Program-made: the position numbers and the translations under genes
In this document: positions 1-7,833 of the stretch, piece after piece
How the letters are laid out: every line of letters begins with the position of its first letter
How positions within the stretch are numbered: the stretch's first letter is position 1
Assembly (NCBI GenBank): GCA_016219225.1
Contig: JACRBX010000010.1
Span: 1-32,646 of the forward strand
Reading direction: 5' to 3'
Source of the DNA: Deltaproteobacteria bacterium
GTDB lineage: Bacteria > Desulfobacterota > RBG-13-43-22
DNA length: 32,646 nt
The notes under the pieces: generated by a model
Database searches by the model: none
What the model saw: only the letters and a program-made list of their open reading frames with translations
Told to the model about the DNA's origin: nothing

Positions 1-633
1 GGCATCCCCTCCGACATATTGCCCAAGATTTTTGACCCCTATTTTACCACCAAGCCCAAAGGAAGCGGCCTGGGGTTGGCCACGGTCTATTCCATCATTC
101 ACCGGCACGATGGAAGAATTTCCGTTGAATCAGAGGCTGACCGGGGGACTCTTTTTATTATTCATCTTCCTGCGGCTACCGGCCCCTGGAAGGAACAATC
201 GGCATCGGCTGAAAAAACTTTGCCGGGTTTCGGGAAAATACTGGTAATGGATGATGATCCTCTGGTCAACCAGGTAATAACCGACATTTTGGGGGAGTTG
301 GGCTATAAGGTCGAAATAACCTATGACGGCCATGAGGCCCTTGAAAAATATAAATCAGCGAAAAATTCCGGAACTCCTTTTGATGCCGTTATCATGGACC
401 TGACTATCCCCGGGGGAGTAGGGGGAAAAAGGGCCATCAAAAAATTATTGGAAATCGATCCCCAGGTAAAGGCCATCGTTTCGAGCGGCTATTCCGGTGA
501 TCCGGTATTATCCGAATTCAAGAAGTATGGATTTAAGGGCAGAGTCACCAAGCCATTCAGTGTCGCCGCCCTGAGTGAAACCCTCTATCAGGTATTAAAC
601 CCTCAGGGTCCCGGGGGACGACACATAGAATGA
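1..633 (+). CDS. Hybrid sensor histidine kinase, C-terminal part (5' end outside window)
   Basis: The reading frame is open from base 1, so this is the 3' end of a longer gene. The visible 210 residues start inside a HATPase_c domain: an F-box-like DPYFTTK segment followed by GSGLGLATVYSI (G2 box). A short linker leads to a complete receiver domain beginning KILVMDDD; the likely phospho-acceptor is Asp133 of the visible part in VIMDLTIPGG, followed by the conserved VSSGYS and the Lys of the TKPF motif. The hybrid kinase at 17947-20685 has the same C-terminal arrangement, so the missing part probably carries PAS and HisKA domains. It would act in signal transduction at the membrane or in the cytoplasm; the signal is unknown. 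The family assignment is firm, the role is not. Confidence 0.93.
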   Translation, partial: GIPSDILPKIFDPYFTTKPKGSGLGLATVYSIIHRHDGRISVESEADRGTLFIIHLPAATGPWKEQSASAEKTLPGFGKILVMDDDPLVNQVITDILGELGYKVEITYDGHEALEKYKSAKNSGTPFDAVIMDLTIPGGVGGKRAIKKLLEIDPQVKAIVSSGYSGDPVLSEFKKYGFKGRVTKPFSVAALSETLYQVLNPQGPGGRHIE

Positions 634-825
634 AAATGGAATTAAAGAGCCCCTACCCCCCACAGATTAAAATCCCCCCTACCCCTGCCAACGTACAGCA
701 TTATATATAAAAAAATAAAGTATGCGCCTTATTTACCTTCTGACTCTTTTGATGGTCTAATCATTTAAAAAGATGCAAAAGCCGCAGTGATGATCAGCGG
801 ATATTTCAGATAACGGAGTTTAACG

Positions 826-3012
826 ATGAACCGATGGATAGGCGTGTGGGTTGGTTTATGTCTGGCCTTGTCGGCCTTGTTCCCCCCCTTTTCGGCTGCC
901 GATGAGCCGGCCACCACTGTAGGCCGTGTCTATTATATCAAAGGGAGCCTTCTTAGGTTTATTGATGCCGAACAGGACTGGGTGGCTGTGGTCAAAGATG
1001 CCCCCTTCACTACGGGGGATACCTTCTATACGGGAAGCCAGGGGAGAGCGGAATTGATCGTCCCCAACGGGACCTGGGTCAGAATGGGGAAGGGCACCCA
1101 GATGCAATTCATCGCCCTGTATTCCGACCTGTCCGAAACGGATGTGGCTTCCGGTGTGGCCCGTTTTTATAACAAAAGCTCTCATACGGTCGTCAAATCC
1201 ACCTGTCCCTTTGGCTATGTCCTGGCCGATCCAGGGGCGGTCTTCGACTTTTATGTGGGCGAAAACTCTGTGGAAGTGGTGGCTCTGGGCGGAAAGGTCG
1301 GTTTCATCCATTCGGCAACCAACGCCAGGTACGAAGTCTCGGCAGGCTCTTCATCGATCCTGGCCGACCGGCAACTGGTGGTCTCCGGCGAGGGGACCGT
1401 CGACCCTGAATGGGATCGATGGAACGCCAGGCGTGAAAACTTTTGGGCGGCCAAAACCAGCGCCGGGGCAAGATCTGCCGAATATCTTCCCCACAGCCTT
1501 CATTATGACGCCCATGCCCTTGATGAGAACGGCACCTGGGAAAACGTCTATTACCAAGGTCAACCCTGTTGGGTCTGGCGGCCTATTGCCATTGGCCCTG
1601 GTTGGTCGCCTTTCACCGTGGGCCGCTGGACCGATTGGTACGGGGACTTGACCTGGATCCCGGCTGAACCCTTCGGGTATCTTACCCATCATTACGGGAA
1701 CTGGATCTACCTGAACCATCGCTGGTGTTGGGCCCCGCCGGTGGCTGTGGTGAGCAGGGGTCTCCCCCTGCTCAATGTGGGTTTTTTCTGGTATCCCGGA
1801 AGGGTGTCCTGGATCCATCATGGAACCCATGTGGGCTGGATCCCCCTGTCCCCCCATGAGCCCTATTACTGCCACCGTAACTGGGGAGGCCCTCATACCA
1901 TCGTCGTCAATCAGGTCAACATCACCCGGATCCACGTCGATGTCCGTAATTATACCTATGTCAGCCAGGCCATTGTCGTCAATCGGGACCATTTCTTCGG
2001 CGTCCGAACCTACCGGAATGTCCGCGTGACCGATATGAACCAGAACGCCATCGTCAGCCGCTACCGGGCTGCCCCGGTAATCAATGATACGGTAATAACC
2101 GATTATAGGGACCTGCGACAACGGTTCAACTTCACAACCGCAAGAGTAAACGAGAAACCTCATCTTACTGTAATAAACCGAATCAGGCAGAATGAAAGGG
2201 TCATCCATGAGGGCCGGAGAGAAAATCCGGTCTTGCTCCGCGAGCAGGTAAAGAAGATCCCTGAAGGCAGACCCGACCGCCTTTCACGGATCGAGGCCCC
2301 AAAGGCCATGAATTATCTCGTCCCGGCCGATCAGATGAACCGGCCGAAATCCGAGCTAAGGCTCCCGCCAAGGGAAATCAAAGGACGGGGAGAAGACCCG
2401 GCGGCAACTCGGATCGAAAGGCCCGAAACAAGGCAGCCGGAGCGTTCGGGACCGGCACTGCAAGTCCAACCGGCGCCGGTTGAAAGACCCGGGCGGATCG
2501 CTCCCCCCAGGCCGGCCCAACCCGGGCAACCACCGGTAACGGACAAACCCGAATCTCAGCCGTCACGCCCCGAACAGGTACGTCCCGAACGGCAAAGGCC
2601 AGTAGTACCGGCTCCGCAATTGCAGCCCGCGCCGATCGAAAGACGTGAACGGAACATTTCGCCGAAACCCGTCTCCCCCGGACAGCCTCCGGCCGCAGGT
2701 AGACCTGAACCTCAACCACCACGCACTGAACAGGTGCGCCCCGAACAACAAAGACCGGCAGGTCCACAACCTAAACCGGTTGAAAAACCTGAACGGATCA
2801 CTCCTCCGAGACCCGTTCCTCAAGGACAACCTCCGGCCATGAGCAGACCCCTGCCCCCACCTCTACGGCCCGAACAGCCACGTCCTGAACGCCTGAAACC
2901 TGAAGGGGCGGGGAAGCCCGCTGAACTCCAAAAAACACCGGAGCAGACCAAACCGCCTCGGTCCCAGGAGCAGCCCCAGGAAAAGTCGGGACAACAGGAA
3001 AGGCCCCGTTAA
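826..3012 (+). CDS. Exported FecR/DUF6600-like protein with proline-rich repeat tail
   Basis: This encodes a 728-aa protein with an N-terminal signal peptide (hydrophobic residues about 5-22, likely cleavage near SAA/DEP). Residues about 30-190 resemble a FecR-type beta domain. The next 250 residues or so are rich in Trp, Tyr and His, with recurring WxPxxxGxW-like segments typical of DUF6600 proteins. From about residue 480 the chain is Pro/Arg/Glu/Gln-rich and low complexity, with three degenerate repeats of about 50 residues (from about residue 545), each built on P-E-R-P, G-Q-P-P and R-P-E-Q-x-R-P-E. It is probably periplasmic or surface-exposed; its function is unknown. A GGAG ribosome-binding site lies just before the ATG. 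The gene converges on the PEGA-domain gene with only 3 bp between the stop codons. Confidence 0.85.
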   Translation: MNRWIGVWVGLCLALSALFPPFSAADEPATTVGRVYYIKGSLLRFIDAEQDWVAVVKDAPFTTGDTFYTGSQGRAELIVPNGTWVRMGKGTQMQFIALYSDLSETDVASGVARFYNKSSHTVVKSTCPFGYVLADPGAVFDFYVGENSVEVVALGGKVGFIHSATNARYEVSAGSSSILADRQLVVSGEGTVDPEWDRWNARRENFWAAKTSAGARSAEYLPHSLHYDAHALDENGTWENVYYQGQPCWVWRPIAIGPGWSPFTVGRWTDWYGDLTWIPAEPFGYLTHHYGNWIYLNHRWCWAPPVAVVSRGLPLLNVGFFWYPGRVSWIHHGTHVGWIPLSPHEPYYCHRNWGGPHTIVVNQVNITRIHVDVRNYTYVSQAIVVNRDHFFGVRTYRNVRVTDMNQNAIVSRYRAAPVINDTVITDYRDLRQRFNFTTARVNEKPHLTVINRIRQNERVIHEGRRENPVLLREQVKKIPEGRPDRLSRIEAPKAMNYLVPADQMNRPKSELRLPPREIKGRGEDPAATRIERPETRQPERSGPALQVQPAPVERPGRIAPPRPAQPGQPPVTDKPESQPSRPEQVRPERQRPVVPAPQLQPAPIERRERNISPKPVSPGQPPAAGRPEPQPPRTEQVRPEQQRPAGPQPKPVEKPERITPPRPVPQGQPPAMSRPLPPPLRPEQPRPERLKPEGAGKPAELQKTPEQTKPPRSQEQPQEKSGQQERPR

Positions 3013-3015
3013 CCC

Positions 3016-3486
3016 CTATCTTATCTTTTTCAGCCGGATCATCAGCCTCTGGGTGGCGGCGGTTGAAACGGTCACGATCTCCAGGTAATCCTGATACCCG
3101 GATTTTTTCACCACCACCTTATGCATGCCGGTAAGGACCCCCTCCTCATAAGTGTTGTCTTTCGAGGGCTCCAGTTTGTTTCCGTCTATGAATACTGTCG
3201 CATCAGGGGGATCGACTTCGATAAAAATCCAACCGGAAGGTCTGACATCCCGAGTTCCGTAGGATTCCGATGAAGGGGGATAATAACTGGGCGGGTAGGG
3301 TTGGGGGTAAGGATAAGGAGTGGGATAAGGGGTCCATTGCACCAGGGTCCCTTGGGACCCATTAGGTTGAGGGTTTGTAGTCAGAGCGGCGGCCGTCACC
3401 TGTGCGCCAAAGGCCAAAATAAGAGGCACCCCAGAAAAGAAGAGTATATACTTGGTAATTTTAGAACTTTTTTTTAGAAAAATCAT
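3016..3486 (-). CDS. PEGA-domain lipoprotein-like or membrane-anchored protein
   Basis: This encodes 156 aa. The N-terminus has Lys residues followed by a hydrophobic stretch (about residues 12-33) that acts as a signal peptide or anchor. A Pro/Tyr-rich linker (repeated YP-type dipeptides, about residues 50-75) follows. The C-terminal 75 residues match a PEGA domain: IFIEVDPPDATVFIDGNKL, then a GMHKVVVKKSGY segment, which is the usual beta-sandwich with a glycine/lysine turn. PEGA domains are found in surface and cell-envelope proteins. A strong ribosome-binding site (GGAGGG at about 3491-3496 on the plus strand, read in reverse) supports the ATG. It may be a cell-envelope partner of the convergent FecR/DUF6600-like protein, but that rests on proximity only. 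Confidence 0.85.
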   Translation of the reverse strand: MIFLKKSSKITKYILFFSGVPLILAFGAQVTAAALTTNPQPNGSQGTLVQWTPYPTPYPYPQPYPPSYYPPSSESYGTRDVRPSGWIFIEVDPPDATVFIDGNKLEPSKDNTYEEGVLTGMHKVVVKKSGYQDYLEIVTVSTAATQRLMIRLKKIR

Positions 3487-3762
3487 CAGCCCTCCTTCCG
3501 ATTTATTTTCACCCTTATCTTAAATCTCCTGGCACCTTGAACCTAATTCTAAGACTCTTCCTGGGCAGAGGGAAGAAAAAGTAATCTATTTCATTTTTAT
3601 TATATTTCATTCTTATTATAATACGTTTGACATATTTATTTTGCCAACCCAAAAAACCTTTGATGCATATAATGTCAAGATTGCTTTACCTGTCGATTCT
3701 GTTTAACACCGGGATCAGCCTGAGCCGCAGTTTGGGGGATTGGCTGTATCCAGGTTCGTTTA

Positions 3763-4044
3763 TTATCCCCTCTTTCGTTTTAATACCAATTTGATTGCTA
3801 TGTACGGAAATAGAAAAAATATGAAATTACAGGCTTTCACAAAAGCCATCCCATAGTAATTCATCATATCGTATTCATGCCTTGATATTTGGAATAAATT
3901 AGAATGTGTCTTAAAGCCTATATCCCCGCCAAACAAAAAGAGGCAAAACCAAAATAGGGTTAATATGAAACCCATTACGAAACATCTGATCAATACCTTA
4001 GAAATAATTTCCAGTCCGTCATACCAATTCAATAATTCGTTCAT
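3763..4044 (-). CDS. Small predicted inner-membrane protein (two TM segments)
   Basis: This encodes 93 aa with two clear hydrophobic segments (residues about 17-39 and 66-86) and a basic C-terminus (KRKRG), consistent with two membrane passes. I do not recognise the family. An AGGAGG ribosome-binding site with a 5-base A spacer precedes the ATG, which makes this a convincing start. It follows the damaged DUF3024 gene by only 18 bp on the same strand, so the two were probably co-transcribed. The gap 3487-3762 upstream of the PEGA gene is AT-rich and shows no further supportable gene. Confidence 0.7.
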   Translation of the reverse strand: MNELLNWYDGLEIISKVLIRCFVMGFILTLFWFCLFLFGGDIGFKTHSNLFQISRHEYDMMNYYGMAFVKACNFIFFLFPYIAIKLVLKRKRG

Positions 4045-4062
4045 TTTTCCTCCTGTTTTAAA

Positions 4063-4406
4063 TCAGACAAAGAATGCTCCGTGGAGATCGCTATCCACCT
4101 CTTTGACCAGGGCTTCCAGACTTTTTGTACCCTGGGGCATTTCGTAAGAATGCCTTTTCAGGTCTCTTCTCATCCGATAGGGTTTCCAGACATTATTTTT
4201 TTGATGTATTTAAATTTGGCCATAGGCGAACTGGTCCATTCTTGCGGATTATCCCAGCCTGGTCTTTCCTCGTAAACGGATACATCCTGCCCTTCGACTT
4301 TAAAGATCGTCCGCAGTTTATCGCGAAGATGCGCCGGGGATCTCCGCTCAGGCAATTTTCCGACTATGTTTTCAATAAGCTTCAGTTCAATTTCACTGAA
4401 TGGCAT
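4063..4406 (-). pseudogene. DUF3024-like gene split by a -1 frameshift at an A7 run
   Basis: Reading leftward from the ATG at 4406, the first frame gives MPFSEIELKLIENIVGK and later EERPGW and SPMAKFKYIKK, which fit the N-terminal and central part of DUF3024 proteins. That frame stops at about 4170. Stepping back one base at the run of seven A (T7 at about 4196-4202 on the plus strand) restores the family's C-terminal half, with the segments NNVWKPYRMRRDLK and LVKEVDSDLHGAFFV, ending at the TGA at 4063-4065. Total length is what one would expect of an intact gene of about 114 aa minus one base. Possible explanations are a true frameshift mutation, a homopolymer sequencing error, or programmed -1 slippage at A_AAA_AAA. 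The function of DUF3024 is unknown. Confidence 0.72.
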
Positions 4407-4742
4407 CGAGATGTTTTTCTCTTGTACACCCACATAAATCCCCACCAGACGGACAATATCTGGAACGGGTTAATGGTTTTCTGAATGAATTGAACAACGT
4501 CCCCATCCCAGAAGTAATTCCTCGTGTTTCATAGGAAAACCTCGGAAGTCCATTCTATGGAACGCTTACAGGCCTATATAAGGGTTGAATTTTACCATAA
4601 ACTGATAGGAGCCGTTTCGGGTTGAAGCGATTGTCAGCGTTTCGTGTTGTCCCGCTAACTGCTTCCTTCCGCAGACCACACCTATCCGCATTGTCCTGAC
4701 TTCGTAGCGTTTTCTGAAATCCTATTTCCACTCGCGCATCAA

Positions 4743-4988
4743 TTACTGCCGCGCGGTCAAACCCTGCGCCGCGAGCAATGCATGCTCCACTTCAACTGGA
4801 AACTCCACCACTACAAAATGACTCTTGTGATAGAGGTAGTCCTCCCCGCTCTCATCCACAATTCTTAAAAGATCGTCCCTGGCGGCTGTTTCATCCGGAA
4901 TGATCTCATAAATCTTTCTCAAGATCAGAGAGGCTTCGTAATCGGCATTGTCGACACAGATGGCGAAATGTTTATTGTGTTTAATCAT
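4743..4988 (-). CDS. Small conserved-looking protein, second gene of a two-gene operon
   Basis: This encodes 81 aa, starting MIKHNKHFAICVDNADYEAS and continuing with an acidic LRIVDESGEDYLYHKSHFVVVEFP segment. I recall similar short proteins from diverse bacteria but not a function. The ATG at 4988 lies 4 bp after the stop codon of the preceding 77-codon gene, so translation is probably coupled. A longer in-frame extension upstream exists, but it would simply overlay the neighbouring gene in another frame, so the short start is preferred. The pair has the size and spacing of a toxin-antitoxin or regulator pair; nothing in the sequence proves that. Confidence 0.7.
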   Translation of the reverse strand: MIKHNKHFAICVDNADYEASLILRKIYEIIPDETAARDDLLRIVDESGEDYLYHKSHFVVVEFPVEVEHALLAAQGLTARQ

Positions 4989-4992
4989 TGAC

Positions 4993-5226
4993 TTATTCCA
5001 AGTAACGTTTAATTTTGATATCTTTACGGCCAATCCCATGAGCTTCGTACCCGTGTAACTCAACCCACCTGATATTTCCATTGAGAAGCCTGATTTGAGC
5101 TTCGCCCTTGAGCTTTCTCCATCGCCCCGATCCATAAATTTTTTCAAGATATGCCAAATTACGGATGCCGGTCCCGACTGCGATAACCTCGATTGCTTCA
5201 ATTTGGCTAATAACTTCAAATTTCAA
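4993..5226 (-). CDS. Small basic protein, first gene of a two-gene operon (unusual start)
   Basis: This encodes 77 aa: an N-terminal FEVISQIEAIEVIAVGTGI segment, then a basic YGSGRWRKLKGEAQIRL stretch and a C-terminal HGIGRKDIKIKRYLE. I recall similar short proteins paired with the downstream type of protein, but no established function. The only in-frame start is TTG at 5224-5226. Just upstream an ATG (reading MSFEI then stop) lies out of frame, and the junction carries a 7-bp tandem duplication (TTTGAAA TTTGAAG). Removing one copy would fuse that ATG in frame, giving MSFEVISQIE. The start may therefore have been damaged recently, or TTG may now serve as the start. Confidence 0.65.
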   Translation of the reverse strand: MKFEVISQIEAIEVIAVGTGIRNLAYLEKIYGSGRWRKLKGEAQIRLLNGNIRWVELHGYEAHGIGRKDIKIKRYLE

Positions 5227-5527
5227 AGCTCATCCATTCTTTCTTATAACCCGTCAAGGCTTCCAGGATTGACATGGATCTCTCTCGCTGCCACCAGTAG
5301 TCAGCTACTATCAGACATGCGCGTCTAACGATGGTCTCTCTCGACCTCCCTTTTTCACAGGGGGGGGGGGAGAAAATCTCTCCCCTTAGCCTGTCGCTCT
5401 TGATCCCCCTTTTATCAACGCAAAAATCAAACAAAAAATCAATAAAAATTTGTAATCAAAAGAAAAAAGTGCTACTTATCGGTTTAATTGATAATTCCCC
5501 TATCCTACGAAGAAAAGGATAAAAGCC
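5227..5527. other. Intergenic stretch without a supportable gene
   Basis: About 300 bp between the small-gene pair (transcribed leftward) and the Fe-S protein gene (transcribed rightward), so it should hold both promoters. It contains an 11-base G run at 5360-5370 and an AT-rich stretch from about 5420 to 5520 just before the Fe-S gene, where its promoter is most likely. A leftward open frame ending MSILEALTGYKKEW crosses part of the region, but it has no convincing ribosome-binding site or family match, so I do not call it. Confidence 0.5.
5360..5370. repeat. G11 homopolymer tract
   Basis: Eleven consecutive G residues on the plus strand, about 160 bp upstream of the Fe-S protein ATG. Such a run is prone to slipped-strand length changes and also to sequencing error. 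It is intergenic, so a length change would affect spacing rather than reading frame. Confidence 0.8.
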
Positions 5528-6619
5528 ATGCCGAATGATCCCTTTGAAAAATTGCGGGCCTATCTGGACCAATTGCCCCTGGGATTTCCGAAAACGCAGT
5601 CCGGGGTTGAAATAAAAATTCTCAGAAAATTATTTTCCGAGCCGGAGGCAGAATTGGCCCTCCTGGTGACTCCCTTTCCTGAAGACCCCCAACAAATCGC
5701 CGTGCGGACCGGTGTATCCCTTGACGGACTGGAAGAAAAATTGGAAGCCATGGCCCGGAAAGGGCTTCTTTTCAGGCTTCGCCGCCAGGGAAAAACCCAA
5801 TACAACATCGCCCCCTTTATGATCGGTCTGTATGAGTATTCGGTGGAAAGGATGGATCGGGAATTAGCCGAACTTTGCCGGCAATATTACGATGAAGCCT
5901 ATCAGGATGAAATGGGGGCCAGCAATATACCGGGTTTCAAAGTTATTCCTATAACCAGAAAAATCGATGCCGATCTGGTGTTCTTCCCTTTTGAAAAGCT
6001 CAAAGAGGAAGTTCGGGCCGCCCGGAAAATAGCCGTTGCCGAATGCATCTGCCGGAAAGAGACCCGTCTCCTTGGACACGGATGTGATTATCCACGGGAA
6101 ACCTGCTTAAGCTTCGGAGTGGCTGCGGAATACTATATAGAAAACAAGATGGGAAGAGAGATCACGGCCGACGAGGCCATTCAAATTCTCGAAGAGGCCG
6201 ATAAGGCCGGTCTGGTCCATGCCGGGGCCAATACCGCCCATCTGTCCAATATCTGCAACTGTTGTCCCTGTTGCTGCGCCTCGATGAAAGGGATGGTCTT
6301 CAAAGGCCATGACAAACAAAAATACATGAATGCCCTGTATGAGGCCGTGGTGGATAAAGAGACCTGCCTTTCCTGCGAAGAGTGCCTGAACCGCTGTCCG
6401 GTCAAGGCCATATCCCTGGATGAAACCGCCTGGGTCAACCGGGATAAATGTCTCGGCTGCGGTCTGTGTGCCGGCGTCTGTCCCACCGAGGCCATCACCA
6501 TGCACCTGAGGGCCGACCGGCAGGAACCGTTTAAAAATACCTTTGAATTGGGAATGGCCATTCTTAAGGGGAAGACAGAGAATTTAAATAAAAAAATTAG
6601 TAAGACTTTAGCCGTTTGA
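5528..6619 (+). CDS. 2x[4Fe-4S] ferredoxin-type protein with N-terminal wHTH-like region and extra Cys cluster
   Basis: This encodes 363 aa. Residues about 25-110 resemble a winged-helix fold (LEEKLEAMARKGLLFRLRR). The centre carries C173-I-C175, further cysteines in GHGCDYPRETC, and a dense CNCCPCCC cluster at residues 243-250. The C-terminus has two canonical ferredoxin motifs, C280xxC283xxC286xxxC290P and C308xxC311xxC314xxxC318P, giving two [4Fe-4S] clusters. It is soluble, with no signal peptide. Family members are generally annotated as 4Fe-4S proteins of anaerobes; the physiological role is not established. An AAGGAT ribosome-binding site precedes the ATG. The last four codons and stop (LAV-stop) coincide with the conserved outer motif of the downstream repeat element, so the native 3' end may have been replaced when that element arrived. 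Confidence 0.88.
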   Translation: MPNDPFEKLRAYLDQLPLGFPKTQSGVEIKILRKLFSEPEAELALLVTPFPEDPQQIAVRTGVSLDGLEEKLEAMARKGLLFRLRRQGKTQYNIAPFMIGLYEYSVERMDRELAELCRQYYDEAYQDEMGASNIPGFKVIPITRKIDADLVFFPFEKLKEEVRAARKIAVAECICRKETRLLGHGCDYPRETCLSFGVAAEYYIENKMGREITADEAIQILEEADKAGLVHAGANTAHLSNICNCCPCCCASMKGMVFKGHDKQKYMNALYEAVVDKETCLSCEECLNRCPVKAISLDETAWVNRDKCLGCGLCAGVCPTEAITMHLRADRQEPFKNTFELGMAILKGKTENLNKKISKTLAV

Positions 6620-6896
6620 AAAGAATGTTATTATTTACCGCAAAGGCGCGAAGAACGCAGAGAGAATTTTTTTTTAGTACAATCCCGTGAGAGGCGGGAT
6701 TGTACTAACCAGTCCTGACCTCCGGCCAATAATTATGCGGTCGACTTCGTCGCCCTAAATCAAAGGCTTCCGTTTGGAAGCCGGCCTAAGGGTAGCGAAG
6801 CTTATTGATTGCCGGCCCCTCAACGGCAATCAATAAATTTTCTTCTCTGCGGTCTCTGCGCCTCTGCGGTGAAAACAGTTTTTCAAAAAGCTAAAC
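6606..6896. repeat. Hairpin-rich element with about 55-bp imperfect terminal inverted repeats (family B)
   Basis: This fills the gene-less stretch 6620-6924. Left end: TTTAGCCGTTTGAAAA, then an ACCGCAAAGGCGCG-type arm (about 6637-6666). The right end, read in reverse, gives TTTAGCTTTTTGAAAA and an ACCGCAGAGGCGCAGAG arm (about 6840-6895). The interior carries a row of hairpins: 6676-6706 (perfect 12-bp stem, 7-nt loop), about 6737-6754 (GC-rich), 6765-6782 (perfect 7-bp stem, GTTT loop) and 6802-6836 (perfect 13-bp stem). No coding frame is apparent inside. It could be a MITE-like mobile unit, a structured RNA, or both. A partial copy of the right arm recurs at 17851-17904. Confidence 0.75.
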
Positions 6897-6924
6897 AGAC
6901 CAAAAATTGAAATTCCGTAGTTGA

Positions 6925-7770
6925 TTACGGTAGCCCCGCACCGGAGACCTTGACTTCGACCATTTCTATTCGCCCTCCGGCCCGAGGTCTACCCTCATCT
7001 GAAATATAAGAACCTGATGTGCAGACAAAAAGGATACGGCGGTCCGGACCGCCTAACATGCAGGCAAAGGGTTTGGTCGATACCCGCATCTGGTCGGTAA
7101 CCTTGCCGCCCTCAAGGACACGGAGAACCAAACCGGGACTGGGGGCGGCTACCCAGACCGCCCCCTCGGCATCCAGACAGATCCCATCGGGATGAACACC
7201 TTCCAGATTGGCCCACAAGCGGCGGTTGGAAAGAGAGCCGTCCGGGTCAATATCGAAAGCCGTCAGACGGTTGCCGAAGGTCTCGGCCACGATCAAAGTT
7301 CGGCCATCCGGTGTGATGACACAGCCGTTAGGAAAAAGGAGGTCTTTCGCCACTATCCGCGCCCGGCCATCCGGGAATACCAGCACAATTTCTGCCGGGG
7401 CCAACGGGGCACCGGCAGCCAAATCAAAACCAAAATTTCCGATATAGGCCCGGCCCTGCTGATCGACCACCATATCGTTGCAATAGAAAGAGGCCAGATC
7501 CATCAAATCGGCCGCTTCCGAGAGCCCTTCGGGATCGAGCCGTAGCAGGCGGCGATCTATCATGGAAACCACCAGCAGTTGGCCGTCAGGAAGCCAACCC
7601 AGGCCGGAAGGCGAATGGGGCACTTCGAAAATCTTTTCCATTTTACCACTGAGATCAACAGTCCTGACCCAACAGTCGTGCATGTCGGAGAACCATAGTT
7701 TTTCATTATGCCAGCGGGGACCTTCAGGGAACAGGAGGCCTTCCGCCAGGACAGCAGTTTCATAGATCAT
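6925..7770 (-). CDS. SMP-30/gluconolactonase/LRE-family protein
   Basis: This encodes 281 aa, the usual length for a six-bladed SMP-30 beta-propeller. Expected metal-binding positions are present: Glu16 in FPEGPRW, Asn148 in FPNGCVITPDG and Asp195 in HPDGICLD; Asn98-Asp99 in FYCNDMVVD match the substrate-side residues. The family contains sugar lactonases and other calcium- or zinc-dependent hydrolases, so lactone or ester hydrolysis is likely but the substrate is open. There is no signal peptide, so it is cytoplasmic. It follows the MFS carrier gene by 63 bp on the same strand, which suggests uptake and hydrolysis of one compound. The ribosome-binding site is weak. Confidence 0.88.
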   Translation of the reverse strand: MIYETAVLAEGLLFPEGPRWHNEKLWFSDMHDCWVRTVDLSGKMEKIFEVPHSPSGLGWLPDGQLLVVSMIDRRLLRLDPEGLSEAADLMDLASFYCNDMVVDQQGRAYIGNFGFDLAAGAPLAPAEIVLVFPDGRARIVAKDLLFPNGCVITPDGRTLIVAETFGNRLTAFDIDPDGSLSNRRLWANLEGVHPDGICLDAEGAVWVAAPSPGLVLRVLEGGKVTDQMRVSTKPFACMLGGPDRRILFVCTSGSYISDEGRPRAGGRIEMVEVKVSGAGLP

Positions 7771-7833
7771 AAATCAACCCACGTTTTATCAACTGCGCCC
7801 CTCACTCCTCACTCCTAACTCCAAACACAGAAC

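Noticed and set aside
3671-3790. 39-codon rightward frame starting MSRLLYLSILF
   Set aside because: No ribosome-binding site, no family match, and it overlaps the end of the better supported membrane-protein gene.
4446-4742. Hidden gene or insertion-sequence remnant between the DUF3024 and small-pair genes
   Set aside because: I found no convincing frame, terminal repeat or transposase motif in either strand; it is AT-rich and otherwise featureless.
5216-5434. 72-codon leftward frame ending KEWMSFEI
   Set aside because: It crosses the G11 run and its first half looks like non-coding sequence; only its last ATG is of interest, as the possible old start of the 77-codon gene.
6676-6706. Perfect hairpin as terminator of the Fe-S gene
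   Set aside because: The T-run lies before the hairpin on the plus strand, not after it, so it does not have terminator form in that direction.
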